DNA of 64,000 nt from Furcasterigmium furcatum (Eukaryota; Ascomycota; Sordariomycetes; Glomerellales; Plectosphaerellaceae): NCBI GenBank assembly GCA_001599815.1, contig BCIA01000007.1, forward strand, positions 62,001 through 126,000, in the 5' to 3' direction. This document shows positions 53,471-64,000 of this stretch, in pieces. The position numbers and the translations under genes are program-made. The stretch's first letter is position 1; each line of letters starts with the position of its first letter. Under the pieces are notes generated by a model. That model did no database searches and had not been told where the DNA came from. It worked only from the letters and a program-made list of their open reading frames with translations.

Positions 53471-54182
53471 TACACTGCTTTAGGATGTTGCCAAATCACA
53501 ACCGCGAGTCGTGCTGCCCGACTTGAATGGACCGACCGCTCTGCTGAACCCTTCCCCTCCCTCTCTCCCCATCCATGGATTCTCAAGAAGCTCAACGTTG
53601 CTATCCTTGCTAATGCGTAGCTGCATCTTGTTTCCCACACGGCCCGTGGAGCTTGCTCTACTTGCCGCTACCCGTGTGCTCCCGCAGAGATGTCCCTATC
53701 CATTCCAATCCCATACCGCTACTTCGTGCGACTCTCGACGCGAGGGGTGAAGCAACGGAATTGCCATCCTGTCCCAAGCAGCAGGGCTTCCTACCTGGCA
53801 AGGTGTACAGCCATATCTAGCCTTGCATTTCCACGTGCGGTCAACCTCACACAGAACGTGGTCGTTCACGGCCACGGCAGCAAGGCTGTCCAACGTCACA
53901 GCTGCAGGCACTGGGTCTCTTCTGCTCCAAGAGTTCAGTGGCACTTGAAGGGGCGCCGTACGTCACACGACCCCTGGCCAGTCTCCCCGACTGTTCTTCT
54001 CAGATACCGATGCGCAGTGCCGACCTCATAAGAGGACGCATCGCAATGGCTTCAAAGAGCCAATTCTCTCGTCTCTTCTGCCTGCCACCAGAGGAACACC
54101 GCAGCGCCCGTCTCCCTCAACCGGGACCGTCAGCGTGCACTCTGACTTGCCGAGAATCCGTGCTTTGATTTCTCGTCCAGTC
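53471..54182. other. Intergenic, nothing recognised
   Basis: About 710 bp between GPI16 and the subtilase gene. Open frames are unconvincing; no repeat or RNA gene seen. Confidence 0.45.
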
Positions 54183-57100
54183 ATGCGTGTTCATCTCATC
54201 CTCGCGGCCTTGCTGGGCTGCGAGCTTGTGCAAGGCAATGCCCGGGGTATTCGCCATGATACTACCACGAACAGTCGCCGTTTCATCGTCGAAATCGATC
54301 AGGTATGGCCCTTCATCCATCGGCGATTCCTCTGACACGGCGGTCTCATGTAGGGGGGCGACCTTGCCGTGCTCAAGTCGGAGATCGAGTCGCGACCTGG
54401 AAGCAGGGTTTTGAGGACGTTCAACAACAGGGTTTTCCGCGGGCTCAGCGTGGAATCTTCCACCCAGAATCTCGACAGCCTGCGCGCGGTGGGCAGCATC
54501 ACAAACGTCTGGTTGTCCACGAATGTCGAATTCTCCCCAGCCCTCAACACCAGACATTTTGCGAACGATAGTAGCGCATTGAACTACAGCATACATCACA
54601 TGACTGGAGTTGATCGGCTTCACCGGGAAGGCATCCTCGGTCGAGGAACCAAAGTCGCCGTCATCGACACAGGCATAGACTACAATCACTCGGCGGTTTG
54701 TGGAAGGGCTGCCATTGTGGTTGACTATTGCTGACCGCATGACAGCTCGGTGGCGGCTACGGCCCTGGTTTCAAAGTAGCAGGAGGTTACGACCTGGTCG
54801 GCGAAGCATGTAAGCGATGTGTCGTGCTGAAGATGCCCACATTCTAATTTATCTTTCAGGGTTGCCGGGCGGTGACGGCGAGAAGGAACCAGACGACGAC
54901 CCCCAAGATTTCCATGGCCACGGAACACATGTGGCAGGCATCATCGCCGGCGAGACAGAAAAGTGAAGCATCATCCGCGCGCTTGGTGGCTTCTCCGCTA
55001 ACAACTGGACAGTTGGGTCGGAGTCGCCCCCGAAGCAACACTCCTGTTTTACAAAGTCTTCGGCGGTGGTGTACGTTTCCCGAGACTTCACAAATGCGAC
55101 ATTCGCTGATTCCTTCAGGGCGGAACCGACGAGGATACGCTCATCGAGGCGTTTCTGAGGGCCCATGATGACGGGGTACGTTGTTCGATGTTGTTGAGAT
55201 TCTCAACAGTGTCCGATGTTGACAGTCACAGGCCGATGTCATCACGGCCAGCATCGGTGGACCGGGCGGATGGTCCTCGGCCGCATGGGCGGTCATCGCC
55301 TCACGGATCGTCGAAGACGGCACGCTCGTCACCATATCAGCCGGCAACAGCGGAGGTGTAGGGGCTTTTTTCGGATCCAACGGCTCATCCGGCAAATTCG
55401 TCTTGGCCGTCGCTTCAGTCGATGCCGATACATTGCCCGCGCTGCCGTTTGAGGCGACTGCAACGTTGAGAAACATATCAACTACCTCAACCTCTGGCTA
55501 CATTCCAGGAGGAGATAGCCCCTTCCCAGCTTCGATTACAGATTACCCTGTTTGGCCTCTGTCTCTCAACGTTTCCGACGTCAATGTTGGCTGCCAGAGG
55601 CTATCAGGCCGCCGCAATCTGACTGACGTCGTGGTCCTCTCACCTCTTGAGGGTGATTGTACAACTTACACAAGAATTGTCCATCTTCTTGAAGTGGGGG
55701 CACGGTACGTGTTGTTCTACAATGACAGCGAAATCACCATGCCGGCCGGCAATCTCGCCGGCACGCCCTTGAACTTTGGCATCATCACTTTCGACACGGC
55801 AGCAAACCTGACACACTCCCTTCTCGATGGCGCAGATGTCAGGCTCAACTTTTCTGTGAGCGACCAAATTCGTTACGTCGGCATCCAGAATTCTGCGGGC
55901 GGAGTAGCGAGCTACTTTACTTCCCTTGCCGCGCTGTTCGACCTCCAGATCAAGCCCGACATTGCCGCACCTGGGGGAAACATATTTAGCGCCTACTTGG
56001 ATAACACTTTCCAGGTGATGAGCGGCACCTCGATGGCCTGCCCCTATGTGGCCGGGGTCGCCGCTCTCTACATCGGGAAACACGGCGGCCGGGCATTGCA
56101 CGGCCGGGGATTCGCAAGGGACCTCGCCATGCGCATCATGTCCAGCGGTCGCGCCGTCAGGTGGAGCGATGGAGCGACCAAGCAGGACTATGGACAGTGG
56201 GCTCCGGTATTCCAGGTGGGATCAGGACTCATTGATGCTCATGCGGTCTTGACATACAACTCGGCCCTCTCATGGACCAAATTTGCGCTCAACGATACCG
56301 ACCACCATAAGCGCCAGCACAAGCTTGCCATCACAAACAACGGGTCCCGAAGGGAGCGTTACCGATTCTCCGTGAGCTCTGTCTTCCAAGCAATAGACCA
56401 CCAGCTAATTCTTTAGGTCCAACCTGCGGGAGGACTCGAGGCGATGGACACCTCGACCGATCCCCCCTTGATCCAATGGGGACCTGATCCAGCGCCCCCA
56501 ATCCTTTTACAGCCAACTGCGATGAAGCCAGAGGTCGAATTTCCGGGAGAGGTCTGGGTTGAGCCAGGCTCGACCGAGATAGTCGAGTTCGATCCCCCGA
56601 TCTTGCTTCTGCGCCCACGGGCTGACATTTGGGTGTCCAGGTTCTCGATTGATTATCCTGCGGGTCTTCGGCCAGAAAACCTACCCATCTACAGCGGCAA
56701 GATCCTCGTATCCAGCACAAACGCCGAAAAGCTATCGGTGCCGTACCTCGGTGTCGCTGCCAGTATACGCGATACTTTTCGAAACATCTACCATCCGGGT
56801 TTCCCCAACGGCAGATCCACCAGAAACTGGACCACCATCGAGGATAAACCATAGTGAGTCGGTGGTGTCTGTTGATCGCTCAGTGACTGACCTTGCAGCT
56901 TCTCCTTCAATCTCTCGCGGGCGGCCCAAGACTTTCCCATGATCGACAGCGCGTTTCGCTGGGGCGTTCGCGAGTTGAGATGGGACATCTTCGAGCCTGG
57001 ATGGAATGAGAGTCAGTGGACGTATCCTCCGGCGACCGGCGTTGACGGATACATTGGCGCCGCAACCTCATGGGCCAGAGCAAATTACTTCCTCTGGTTC

Positions 57101-57398
57101 AACCCGGAATACCACGACCGTGACGATGTCATCACCTTTCCTGTCCAGGATCTCACGCGCAGCATGGTCTACTCGTACTGGTGGCTGGGGCGCATGGCGG
57201 ACGGCACGACGATTGCCCCAGGGAATTACACGTGAGCTCACGACCCCTTGTTCGGCGAACGCCCTGCTGACTTCTCACAGCATGCGCATTGCTGCGTTGG
57301 TACCGTTTGGGGACCCGCACGAGTCGGACGATTGGGCCGTCTACCAGATCCCCGAGATACAGATCATGAGGGCGTCAGACATCACCGACGATCCATGA
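54183..57398 (+). CDS. Secreted subtilisin-like serine protease (S8, Fn3-type C-terminus)
   Basis: Ten exons give 923 aa: 54183-54302, 54354-54695, 54746-54809, 54860-54962, 55013-55070, 55119-55175, 55232-56371, 56417-56853, 56899-57231 and 57281-57398. Signal peptide MRVHLILAALLGCELVQG; residues about 30-110 are an inhibitor-type propeptide (SRRFIVEIDQ...). Triad: Asp145 in VAVIDTGIDYNH, His about 196 in DFHGHGTHVAGI, and Ser about 515 in MSGTSMACPYVAG. A PA-like insert (DCTTYTRIVHLLEVGARYVL) interrupts the catalytic domain, and a long beta-rich C-terminal region (Fn3-like, as in C5a-peptidase/Vpr-type subtilases) follows. Many N-glycosylation sequons support secretion. The 45-bp seventh intron is near the lower size limit. 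The substrate is extracellular protein. Confidence 0.9.
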
Positions 57399-57870
57399 GG
57401 GCCACCACTGATGGCAGTTCCCGAGAACAGTACGGAGATGGCGAGGAATCCAATGATACGGTCGCCAGGAGGCGCAGAGGTGAAAGCAGCTGAAGTTTAC
57501 ATTTCAACCTTGCATCAGGAAGAAAATCGCTGTCTCGAGCTTGTTCGGCCCCTGCCATCACCTGTGAGAGTGATGCGGTGGTTCCAGCATTCCTTGAACT
57601 CATCCTTCATCCACCTCATTCCGGTAAGATCCCGATCGCGCTCCTCGCCGGTCCTCACGAAAACAAATTGCGACGAATTCAGGAACAGGATGCTTCGTGT
57701 CGCCAATCAGTGGCATGATAGTGAGGTATTTGCTCTGAAGAAATTAACTCTAGAAAAGAGCCGCCGCGCAGCACCATGATGTTTTCGACTGAACATTGTC
57801 CGTAGCATCATTTCAAAAGCAAAAGATTCATCTTTTCCATCCGCCTGCCTTTTTCTTCGACTTTGGTACC
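57399..57870. other. Convergent 3' interval
   Basis: About 470 bp between the subtilase and SidA stop codons; a short open frame at 57411-57779 has no family likeness. Confidence 0.45.
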
Positions 57871-59508
57871 TTACAGCTTGGCACGAACAGACCAGGGGAA
57901 AATTGAATCGACAATCTCGCCCGACCTCGTGGCCAGAACGGAAAGGAGGGTATCACTGAGCTGCAAGCTGTCAGTAAGGACTCATCATCAAAAGCAAGGC
58001 GGAACCTGGAGACTCACCCCATGCGTCATCTCGCAGCATCCCTGCAGGTACACTCCGGAATCAGGGGCCACTGTTCCCGGGGCGTACTGCACGCGGTAAT
58101 CCCTGCCGACCTCGAGCTTCCTGGAGCAGGCCTGCTGGTCCTCGCAAACCTGCCAGCCGCTGACGGACTCGTCCTCCTTTGCTCCCACCTCGGGCAGCAT
58201 CCCCCAGCTGTCGCGCAGCATGTCGAGATGGGCGCTGCGCTGGTAGCCTGTTGCCGCGATGACCAGATCGGCGTCAACGACCTCCTCGACTCCCAGGTCG
58301 CCCAGCGCGAGGGACTCGTCGATGAGTCGCAGGCGGAGTCGCAGGCTGTCGGCGCTCTCGTCGACGCTGGCAATCTCCCTCGCGCCCATGACCCTGTGCG
58401 GCCACTTCCGCTCGTCATCGCCAAACTCCCGGCGCTGCTCGTACATCTTCTCGTACAGGTGCTCGATGAGCTCTAGCCTCACAACGCCGTAGTTGGTGGC
58501 CTTGGCGTCCTGGATCAGGGCGCGGCGCGCCTGCTGCGACCGCGGGAACAGCGAGTCGGTGTATGACGGGTTGAAGATGGAGTTTACGAACGGCGAGTCG
58601 TCGCTGGGCTTGAGGAACTCGGAGCGCATGACGAGCCAGGTCTTCGAGTTGGGGTACAGGTTCTGGATGTTGTTGAAGATCTCCGCGGCGGACTGGCCGG
58701 CGCCCACGACGGCGACGCGGTACGGGGCGGCCTTGTCTTTCAGGAGGCGCGGGACGAGGTGAGCGTACTGAGAGGAGTGGATGACGCGGGGGTGCGGGTT
58801 CGGGAGCGAGCTGGGGATTGAGGGCTGGCCGCCGACCGCGATGAGGACGTTCCGGGAGCGGACGGTTGTGAGTTTGCCGGTGGCACTGTCACGGGAGGTC
58901 ACCGTGAAGATCTTGACTGCGCCCTTGGTCTTGGTGTCGGGGGACACCGAGACAACCTGCTGCCGGTACTGGACGACATCGTCGAAATGAGCGGCGCACC
59001 ACCGGAGGTAATCCTCGTACTCGACGCGGGCAGGTAGAAACGTGCTGAGGTTCGTAAAGTCGACGAGGCGGCCTTGGTTTTGGAGGTAGTTGAGGAACGT
59101 GAAGTGGGATCGGGGATCGCGGAGTGTGGCCATGTCCTTGATGAAGGAGATCTGCATCTTGGCTCCCGGCAGAAGCATGCCGGCGTGCCACGCGAAACGG
59201 GTCTGCTTCTCGAGGAAGAGCACCTTGGGATTGCTCAGCGAGACATTGTTGGCCAGGTTGTCGTGCAGAGCAACCGCAACCGACAGGCTCGCGGGGCCGA
59301 AGCCGACACACACCAGGTCATGTACCTCGGACAGATCGGTAGGCGTGAGCAGCGACTTGGAAGCGTTGGGGTGTGTGTTGTGAGGCTTGGCCGGGGTATG
59401 TGTCGTCTGGGCCGGGCCCGGGAGGTCGGCGCCGACAAAGCTGGCGTAATTGGGTGCTGCACCGGCAGCTAGAAGGGTTTGAGATCTGGACCCGTCGTGA
59501 GGCGACAT
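57871..59508 (-). CDS. sidA: L-ornithine N5-monooxygenase, SidA type
   Basis: First committed step of hydroxamate siderophores: NADPH- and FAD-dependent N5-hydroxylation of ornithine. Minus strand, exons 59508-58018 and 57960-57871, give 526 aa. The second exon (30 codons with stop) supplies the conserved end: CEMTHG joins LSDTLLSVLATRSGEIVDSI, which a single-exon reading would miss. FAD motif CVGFGPASL (about 67-75), ornithine/flavin region WHAGMLLPGAKMQISFIKDM, NADPH motif VAVVGAGQSAAEIFNNIQ, and DADLVIAATGYQRS are all present. The protein ends WSVRAKL, so the last three residues match a PTS1-like pattern. It is divergent from an NRPS gene, with GATA-type sites between them, so co-regulation by iron is likely. 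Confidence 0.93.
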
Positions 59509-60917
59509 GTTGGCGACTGAGAAGTGAAGCTGAAGATGCGGCCGGGTTTGGCTGGATGATGGGCGGTTGGCACCAAGTCGGAGTTCTTATACGCGGAAAA
59601 CTCGGCACCGGAGGCACGTCGACTTTATGGGTTCCCCTCGGCCGTCACGAAATATGAGAGCGTTTTTATTCGCGAGTTGGACTCTGAAGTGCGCGGGCTC
59701 AGATCGATCGCAATGCGTGGTTATGGGGTCGCGTTGGTGACGTATGTGAAGCGATGTTGGAATGAGGCAAAGGGTGGGTGCGAATCTCGCGGGGGCGGTC
59801 CCAAACTGAAAATAGCAGAGCAGAGGGGCGAGCAAGCTGGACGGGGCTAGGACCGGCCACGAGAGGTGGGAGGCCGGCATCATAAATAGAGATTCGAGAA
59901 ATAAAATGCACATCGCGGCGGGCAGCCATATCCCTCCCTCCCTCCGTCCCGGCTTGTGAAGGGGGCCCGCCGTCGATCGGCCCCCGCCCCAAGAGATGGG
60001 CTAGCTGGAGAGAAAACCACGGCCAGCACGCACCAGGTACGTGGTGAGTGGGACGGGCGTGCCCGTGGATCTCATCTGGTGGCAGCATTGGCTCGGACGC
60101 CGGTGTTCGTCATGTACTACAGTATTGGGTTGACCAAGGAGGGTGACATCGTGATGTGACAAGCGGCGGGCCTTCGGCTTCAACTGCCATTTGATGCAGA
60201 GGGCCGAGGAGCTTTCCCCTGTCTGGGCATGGCCTCGATGCAAAGCGGCAGGTACTATGTAGGTCAGGGTCGAAGCTGTTGCGAGCTTCCACGAGTCCCA
60301 GGGAGACCGCCACGGCACTCAATGTGGGCGGCCGGGAAGACCCTGCTTGGCAGGTGGCCGTTGTAGGGATCATTGGGGGCGGCCTTCGGCATATGAGGTG
60401 GATCGGCGGACGATCCGACAAAGGGCAGTCCCCAGACCGAAAGAAGACTTCCGGGGAAGGGCTGGGAGCTGCTTCGAGGACGTGGTCGTCGAGCAGGACT
60501 CGGGCAGCGGCGCGTCGCGCATCCTGAGCGAGGCCGGTGGTGGTGGTGGACAGCCCGGAGTCGTCCCCGAGCAAGGCAGGTCGTCTGTGAAGCCCAGAAC
60601 ACGTTGGAGAGGAACAAATCGAGCTGCCTCTGCCGCGATCACGCAACAGCTGCATGGTTTGCCGGACCGGATAATTTGCATCTGATATGCCAGGGTGCGC
60701 TGCGGTGAGTCTTCCGATGGCAGGGTTCTCCCGAGTCTCGGTCTCGGCTTACGAGGGATCGGCGTGTCTAGTGGCCTCCGAGCACGGCGACTCTTCATGC
60801 AGAAACGACGTCAGGGAAATGAGGCGCGAGGACAGACCGGAGACGGTTGCAGCGGTTGCGACGATGGCGTCGCTCGTCGGTGGTCTAAGTGGACGCGGGA
60901 CAGCGGCCGGTCACGCC

Positions 60918-60922
60918 ATTGG
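60918..60922 (-). promoter_or_regulatory. CCAAT box near the GATA cluster
   Basis: ATTGG on the plus strand (CCAAT on minus), 35 bp from the GATA triplet. HapX acts through the CCAAT complex at siderophore promoters, so the pairing is suggestive; the pentamer alone is weak evidence. Confidence 0.35.
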
Positions 60923-60956
60923 GCGAGGGGCGCCGAGGGTGGAGTTGAGTGATTTT

Positions 60957-60985
60957 TTATCTGATCATCAGATAAAATCTGATAA
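60957..60985. promoter_or_regulatory. Triple SreA/SRE-type ATCWGATAA sites
   Basis: Three exact matches to ATCWGATAA: TTATCTGAT at 60957-60965 (minus strand), ATCAGATAA at 60967-60975 and ATCTGATAA at 60977-60985 (plus strand). Starts are exactly 10 bp apart, with 1-bp gaps. The first two form a 19-bp inverted repeat around a central C. This consensus is bound by the fungal iron-repressing GATA factors (SreA, Urbs1, SRE). Position between two siderophore genes fits iron repression of both. Confidence 0.85.
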
Positions 60986-62797
60986 GATCCAGAGGCGCGC
61001 ACAGATCTCAGGGTGGCTAGGACTCGCTGCCCGTCGTGGCTGATCCCTGTCCCTCGTCCGGAGCCGGTGACCCAAGAGGCCCACGCACGATGCTTCTTCT
61101 GGGGACGCTGGCTTGGACGGCTCGATGAAAACTCTGCATTGGCTCCGCTGCCCTCGTCTATCTGGTCCGCCAGGGCGAGCCTCGAGGCGGACGCGCCCAC
61201 TTCATCTCCGCTCATCGACATGCCTCGCTTCGACTTGCTCCTGGGATGGATCGTACGAGGCGGGACACAGGGCCAGGGCCCGACAGTCCACGTCCACGAG
61301 CGAGCGTCGTGCTGCGTGCCTGAGAGGGAGGGAGGCTTACCGCGGTAAGTAGGTATGGCACGATATTCTATCCCGTCGCCACATGCCGGTCCGACAGTCA
61401 CAGCACGAATGCAACGGCGGCTGGGCCTCTAACCGCTTCCCGACTGAGATCGCGAGCCCGACTGCATACGAAGCACAACCATCCAGGTGACAACTGACAA
61501 CGACGGCACGGAGATGCCACAACTCTACCCACGCCGAGCCACTGGTTTCGAGCTATCGAGAGCCTCCGCGGCTACTAGCACTCTTCGCCAGCATCACGTT
61601 GCCCGCAGCGGCAGACGACAGTAATAATAGAACCCGACCAGGGCGTAGCTCCCCCGCTCGATCACCGCCGTGGGATGAAGAGGTCAGATGGCCGAGCGGA
61701 GAACTCCCGAGCACCCAGTGTGTCAGAGCATCCCGCCGCCGAGTGCCCATTGAGTAATACAGTACTGCCCTTTGGGCCCGAGTTCCCTTGCTCTGTCTGG
61801 TTCACGCTTCAGACTAAAGCAACGCAAATAGAACCGAAGACTACCTTGTCCTACCTACCATACATACTTTTGCATAGTAGGACGCATGCGTCTTGCACTG
61901 CAACTGCTTGCCCCGACAACCCGGAAACCACCAGGCTCTGCCAGCGGCCGGGCGGCCGGCATCGGTGTGCGAGCGGGCCGTTCCATGACCCAGATTACTC
62001 CTCCTTGCTAGTCGGGTCGCAGCTCCAACACATGTCAGCACCCCCACGAGCTTGGGCTCGCCCCCGCCTTGGTCGTCTGCTGTTGGTGTCTTCTCGATGC
62101 TGCTGAACTGAAGTCAATTCGATTTCCCTCCTTTGTACTCCAGGCCACATCCCGCCCGTCTCGGCCTCGCACAGGTCGCTTTACCCGTACCACACAGCCC
62201 GACAGCTGCATGTCGTCGACCAGAAAGCGGCGCCGCCCCCGAAACCCCCCATCTCGGTCGACGAATCATCGACTTCGTATTTCAACACCAACAACCCAAG
62301 CTCAGTCCAGGCGTTCTTCCGCCTCACTTCCAACGTTCCACGTATTGTGCTCACGCCCTGATCGCCGGCCCCGCTGAGTAATTCCTGCCATCTGAGAGGC
62401 CAGTTCTCCTGCAGGTGACCCGATCCGCGTGGGCTCCCGTGGGATGATGCGCATGCCGCGCCTGACGACCTTGGATTGCATTGGAGCTTATCCCGGCCTC
62501 TGCGAATCACATCTCGTCTCGTTGAGTCTCGCGCTGAGTCTTGTCCTATTGCGCGTTACCTCTGCAAGGCTAAGCGGTTGCTACCAGTTCAACATCCCGG
62601 TAGGCATCAGCAGGTGGTGGTATGTTTGGTTGTGGATGCACCTTTCTTCTTCTTGGGCTCCCGTGAACGAACGCAGTCAGTTCTCTGCTCGGGAACTCCT
62701 GACGCCCTGAGGAAGTTCAATCATCAGTTCCATGCACTTCTTTGATACCTCTCCAGCGGACATTGCATCTTCATCTTTCAAAGCATTCTGATTCATC

Positions 62798-64000
62798 ATG
62801 GCATCATCTCTTGACACCCCCGAAATGGCATCGATTCTCAACCATCCTCCCCAGCGCCTGGAAGGGCCAGCTTTCCTCCACGAGCTGGTGGACGGCCAGA
62901 CGAACCCGGAGCTGCTCGCTGTCGACGGCTTGCTGAGCGATGGGACTCGTCAGAAATTGTCATATGCGGAACTGCACAAAGCAGCTGACAGTCTGGCCGT
63001 CCAAATCCTGAACATGGTCCCAGAACCCTCCAGATCACACCAGTTCGTGGTGCCCCTTCTCATTCCGCAGTGCCCAAGCCTCTATGTGGCCATGCTGGCC
63101 ATTCTCAAAGCCGGCGGTGGGTTCTGTCCGTTGCAGCTGGACGCTCCGCCCGAACGTATCAAATTCATCCTGGAGGATGTGGGTGCCAGCCTCGTCCTTG
63201 CTTCCCCAGGCTTCGTCGATAGGATCCTGGCAAGTGGAGGGACAGTTGAGGTCCTCACAATACCCGAGCAGCTCCAGATGGGCTCTGCATCGGCATCGGA
63301 CTCGAGTCAACGACTTGCAGACATTCCACGATCCGAGGACTCTCTCGCGTATGTCATGTACACGTCTGGCTCCACCGGCACGCCCAAAGGCGTGGGAATC
63401 TCTCATTCTGCTGCAACCCAGAGCCTCCTTGCCCATGATCGCCACATCCCCAGCTTCGACCGTTTCCTTCAGTTCGCCTCCCCGACCTTCGACGTTTCCG
63501 TATTCGAGATCTTCTTTCCTCTTTTCCGCGGCAGCACTCTTATCAGCTGCGATAGGTCCACCATGCTCGATGATCTTCCTTCGGTCATCAGACGTCTCGA
63601 GGTTGATGCCTGCGAGCTCACTCCCACCGTTGTTGATAGCCTCCTGCGGGCTAGATCCGCCGTGCCAACACTGCGCTTACTTCTCACGATCGGTGAGATG
63701 TTGACAGACCGTGTCGTGGCAGAGTTCGGGGGCGATGCGAATCAACCGAGTATTCTATGGGGGATGTACGGGCCTACGGAGGCCGCAATTCACTGGTATG
63801 TCCAAGATCGTTGCTCATACTCGTGACTAGCAGCCAACTGACACGACACAGCACCCTCCAGTCTGCATTTCCAACTACCTCATCTCCTAAGAATATCGGA
63901 ATCCCTCTCGACACTGTTTCTTGCTTCATTGCTCGAATCCCGGAAGACGACGGAGTCTACACGTTCGACCTTGTCCAGCCAGGGACTGTGGGCGAACTCG
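62798..64000 (+). CDS. NRPS, N-terminal adenylation domain (siderophore synthetase-like), partial
   Basis: The gene runs out of the window. Exons seen: 62798-63795 and 63852-64000, joined by a 56-bp intron (TG/GTATGT...CACAG/C) that restores AAIHCTLQSAFPT. The visible part is an adenylation domain: PLLIPQCPSLYVAMLAILKA, GGGFCPLQLDAPPERIKFIL, core A3 YTSGSTGTPKGVGISH (about 187-200), QFASPTFDVSVFEIFFPL, core A5 WGMYGPTEAAIH, and NIGIPLDTVSCFIARIPEDD. An NRPS that begins directly with an A domain and lies head-to-head with SidA fits ferricrocin-type synthetases (SidC/NPS2/Ssm1), which assemble N5-acyl-N5-hydroxyornithine with glycine or serine. The name needs the remaining modules, so no symbol is given. 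Confidence 0.88.

Larger units (their letters stand above)
59509..62797. promoter_or_regulatory. 3.3-kb divergent region SidA / NRPS
   Basis: Long regulatory interval. The clear element is the triple GATA-type site at 60957-60985, with an ATTGG (CCAAT box on the minus strand) at 60918-60922. Open frames of 60-200 codons inside are GC-driven and show no family motifs. Near the NRPS the 5' leader may be long. Confidence 0.6.

Noticed and set aside
60110..61401. Long minus-strand frames between SidA and the NRPS
   Set aside because: No family motif, overlap in several frames, and they cover the regulatory GATA array; GC-driven.
61684..61730. tRNA-like GTCAGATGGCCGAGCGG start
   Set aside because: It resembles the 5' end of a Leu/Ser tRNA, but no anticodon arm, T-arm or 3' acceptor pairing follows.
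1..64000. CRISPR arrays, rRNA genes, intact transposons
   Set aside because: None seen; fungal nuclear DNA, and no transposase, reverse transcriptase or regular spacer array was recognised.

Overview
The window is nuclear DNA from a filamentous ascomycete (Pezizomycotina). It has about 30 protein-coding genes, most split by short introns of 45-90 bp with GT..AG ends. The content is typical of the group: Zn2Cys6 regulators, a HET-domain protein, sugar and drug MFS transporters, GH11/GH43/GH128 enzymes, and a siderophore locus. A Sordariomycete is my best guess, from gene content and from an ornithine monooxygenase lying head-to-head with a siderophore-type NRPS. I did no search, so that is inference. 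Exon joins were deduced from splice motifs, reading-frame phase and family conservation; every multi-exon model given sums to a multiple of three, apart from the NRPS, which is cut by the window end.

Layout. 0.5-5.8 kb: a sugar-porter MFS gene divergent from a Zn2Cys6 regulator. 6.6-10.2 kb: a secreted PHP-fold hydrolase and a secreted berberine-bridge-type FAD oxidase. 10.2-13.2 kb: an AT-rich, repeat-bearing stretch, then a HET protein. 14.4-15.3 kb: an SDR. 15.6-21.0 kb: a compact xylan/arabinan island made of an XlnR/Xyr1-like activator, a GH43+AbfB arabinofuranosidase-like enzyme and a GH11 xylanase; GGCTAA motifs lie upstream of the xylanase. 22.1-30.1 kb: a C2H2 regulator divergent from a branched-chain aminotransferase, then an alcohol acyltransferase, a YCII-like protein, an MDR enoyl-reductase-like enzyme and a truncated SDR relic. 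30.3-39.7 kb: a Ulp1-like protease, two MFS transporters, a GPI-type GH128 and a sulfotransferase-fold protein. 40.2-41.2 kb: an orphan. 41.8-53.5 kb: a housekeeping block (TIM17, asparaginase-2 family, DUG2, RGG protein, LUC7, GPI16). 54.2-57.4 kb: a ten-exon secreted subtilase. 57.9-64.0 kb: SidA-type L-ornithine N5-monooxygenase and the start of an NRPS, divergent across 3.3 kb.

The strongest observations are these. (1) Three exact ATCWGATAA (SreA/Urbs1/SRE-type) sites lie at 10-bp spacing between SidA and the NRPS. (2) The deduced SidA protein ends in -AKL, a possible peroxisomal signal. (3) The XlnR-like gene sits beside two of its plausible target genes, and its zinc cluster is completed by a 14-nt microexon. 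(4) A BCAT/acyltransferase/MDR group may make a branched-chain ester or ketide-type product. No CRISPR array, rRNA gene or intact transposon was seen.
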